DNA of 36,812 nucleotides, from NCBI GenBank assembly GCA_903789375.1, contig CAIFEB010000022.1:1-36812 (forward strand), written 5' to 3'. Position 1 is the stretch's first letter. Each line of letters begins with the position of its first letter. The stretch is from an uncultured Eggerthellaceae bacterium (GTDB taxonomy: Bacteria > Actinomycetota > Coriobacteriia > Coriobacteriales > Eggerthellaceae). Positions 36,348 through 36,812 of this stretch are shown piece by piece. A program made the position numbers and the translations under genes. The notes below the pieces were generated by a model. It was not told where the DNA came from, did not search any database, and was given only the letters and a program-made list of their open reading frames with translations.

Positions 36348-36812
36348 TCAAGAGACCTTGGAGCAGCCCGCCCACACGCGCTGCCCGCGCTCGTTCTCGT
36401 AGTACATGAGCAGATCGAAATGGTCCGTGAACTGCTCGTTCGTCGTTCCCTTCGCCACCACGTCGTATGCCGTGGCGCTCCCGTCGGCCCGCTGGAACAC
36501 GACACGCGCACCCGTCTCCAGCTGCCCGATGCGTCCGAACGCACCGTCCGCCTGGTACGCCGCGCCGTGCACCACGAGCTTCGCCGCATCGCCGTCGGCT
36601 TTGGGCTCGCGCGTGGGCACGACCGCCGCGTCGGCACCGTACGCGGCGACCGGCACGTCGATGCCCGCCGCATCGCACGTGAGCCGCCCCACGACGTCGG
36701 TGCCCGCCACTTGCAGTGCCGGCAGGTTCGCAAACGCGCTCGCGCCCTGCATCCCACCAGAAGCCGCACCCGAGGCGCCGCCGGAACCCGCGCCAGCCGC
36801 GCTCGCTCCGCC
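36348..36812 (-). CDS. Sortase-like protein, partial (N-terminus beyond window)
   Basis: The last 154 codons of a gene that enters from the right edge. A Gly/Ala/Ser-rich linker is followed by GRLTCDAAGIDVPVAAYGAD, KLVVHGAAYQADGAFGRIGQLETGARVVF (shown here as family-like pieces only: VVHG, GAFGRIGQL, GARVVF), TAYDVVAKGT and the C-terminus RVWAGCSKVS. The order of a beta-strand with VPV, a His-containing strand, an FxxL turn, a GxxV strand and a late Cys resembles sortase domains. In that reading His in VVHG and Cys in AGCSK would be catalytic. However, the usual TLxTC and the downstream Arg are not evident, and the protein ends four residues after the Cys. It could be a divergent sortase that processes the neighbouring LPATG protein, or a non-enzymatic relative. 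Confidence 0.45.
   Translation of the reverse strand, partial: GGASAAGAGSGGASGAASGGMQGASAFANLPALQVAGTDVVGRLTCDAAGIDVPVAAYGADAAVVPTREPKADGDAAKLVVHGAAYQADGAFGRIGQLETGARVVFQRADGSATAYDVVAKGTTNEQFTDHFDLLMYYENERGQRVWAGCSKVS

Overview
The window is high-GC DNA (clearly above 60% G+C) with dense, mostly housekeeping genes. The gene content points to an anaerobic gut-type actinobacterium of the Coriobacteriia, most likely Eggerthellaceae. The hints are LL-diaminopimelate aminotransferase (DapL) next to DapF, type III glutamine synthetase (GlnN), LuxS plus MTA/SAH nucleosidase, a bacterial acyl-ACP thioesterase, an Fe-S type PurF and a large LPXTG surface adhesin. This assignment is inferred from gene content only. 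No rRNA, tRNA, CRISPR array, transposase or phage gene was seen.

Layout. 1-3266 (minus): glmS, then acpS, then a partial nnrD that leaves the window (cell-wall aminosugar, ACP activation, NAD(P)HX repair). 3464-5846: a PadR regulator, divergent from glmS across a near-perfect palindrome, faces a DHA2 drug exporter, with a shared terminator between them. 6027-7254: luxS-mtnN, which recycles S-adenosylhomocysteine and makes the AI-2 precursor. 7551-9515: a mosaic envelope protein (zinc ribbon, membrane anchor, EF-hand loop, leucine-rich repeats, YD repeats). 9534-11252: acyl-ACP thioesterase and an SDR oxidoreductase, divergent. 11297-12271: a lower-GC DUF3800 gene between two copies of an 18-bp repeat, the only segment that looks acquired. 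12342-15016: a COG0731-like radical SAM protein, a peptide deformylase-like protein with an altered active site, and an enlarged TrmB. 15215-19250: purF, dapL and dapF. 19376-28011: gltB-gltD (glutamate synthase) convergent with glnN, together a GS-GOGAT ammonium assimilation block. 28577-29401: a membrane protein with a probable leaderless start. 29431-29575: a four-unit, 23-bp tandem repeat array and a strong hairpin. 29648-30811: a FucO-type iron alcohol dehydrogenase. 31165-36153: a 1662-residue LPATG adhesin. 36348-36812: the C-terminal part of a sortase-like protein cut by the window edge.

Working together: GlnN makes glutamine, GltBD converts it to glutamate, and GlmS, PurF and GltB are three class II glutamine amidotransferases that use it. 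GlmS, DapL and DapF feed DAP-type peptidoglycan, the probable anchor for the LPXTG adhesin. The most unusual items are the 23-bp repeat array, the repeat-flanked DUF3800 gene, the deformylase homologue with HMIDH in place of HExxH, the mosaic YD-repeat protein, and the TrmB with an FPTPFP motif and added tails.
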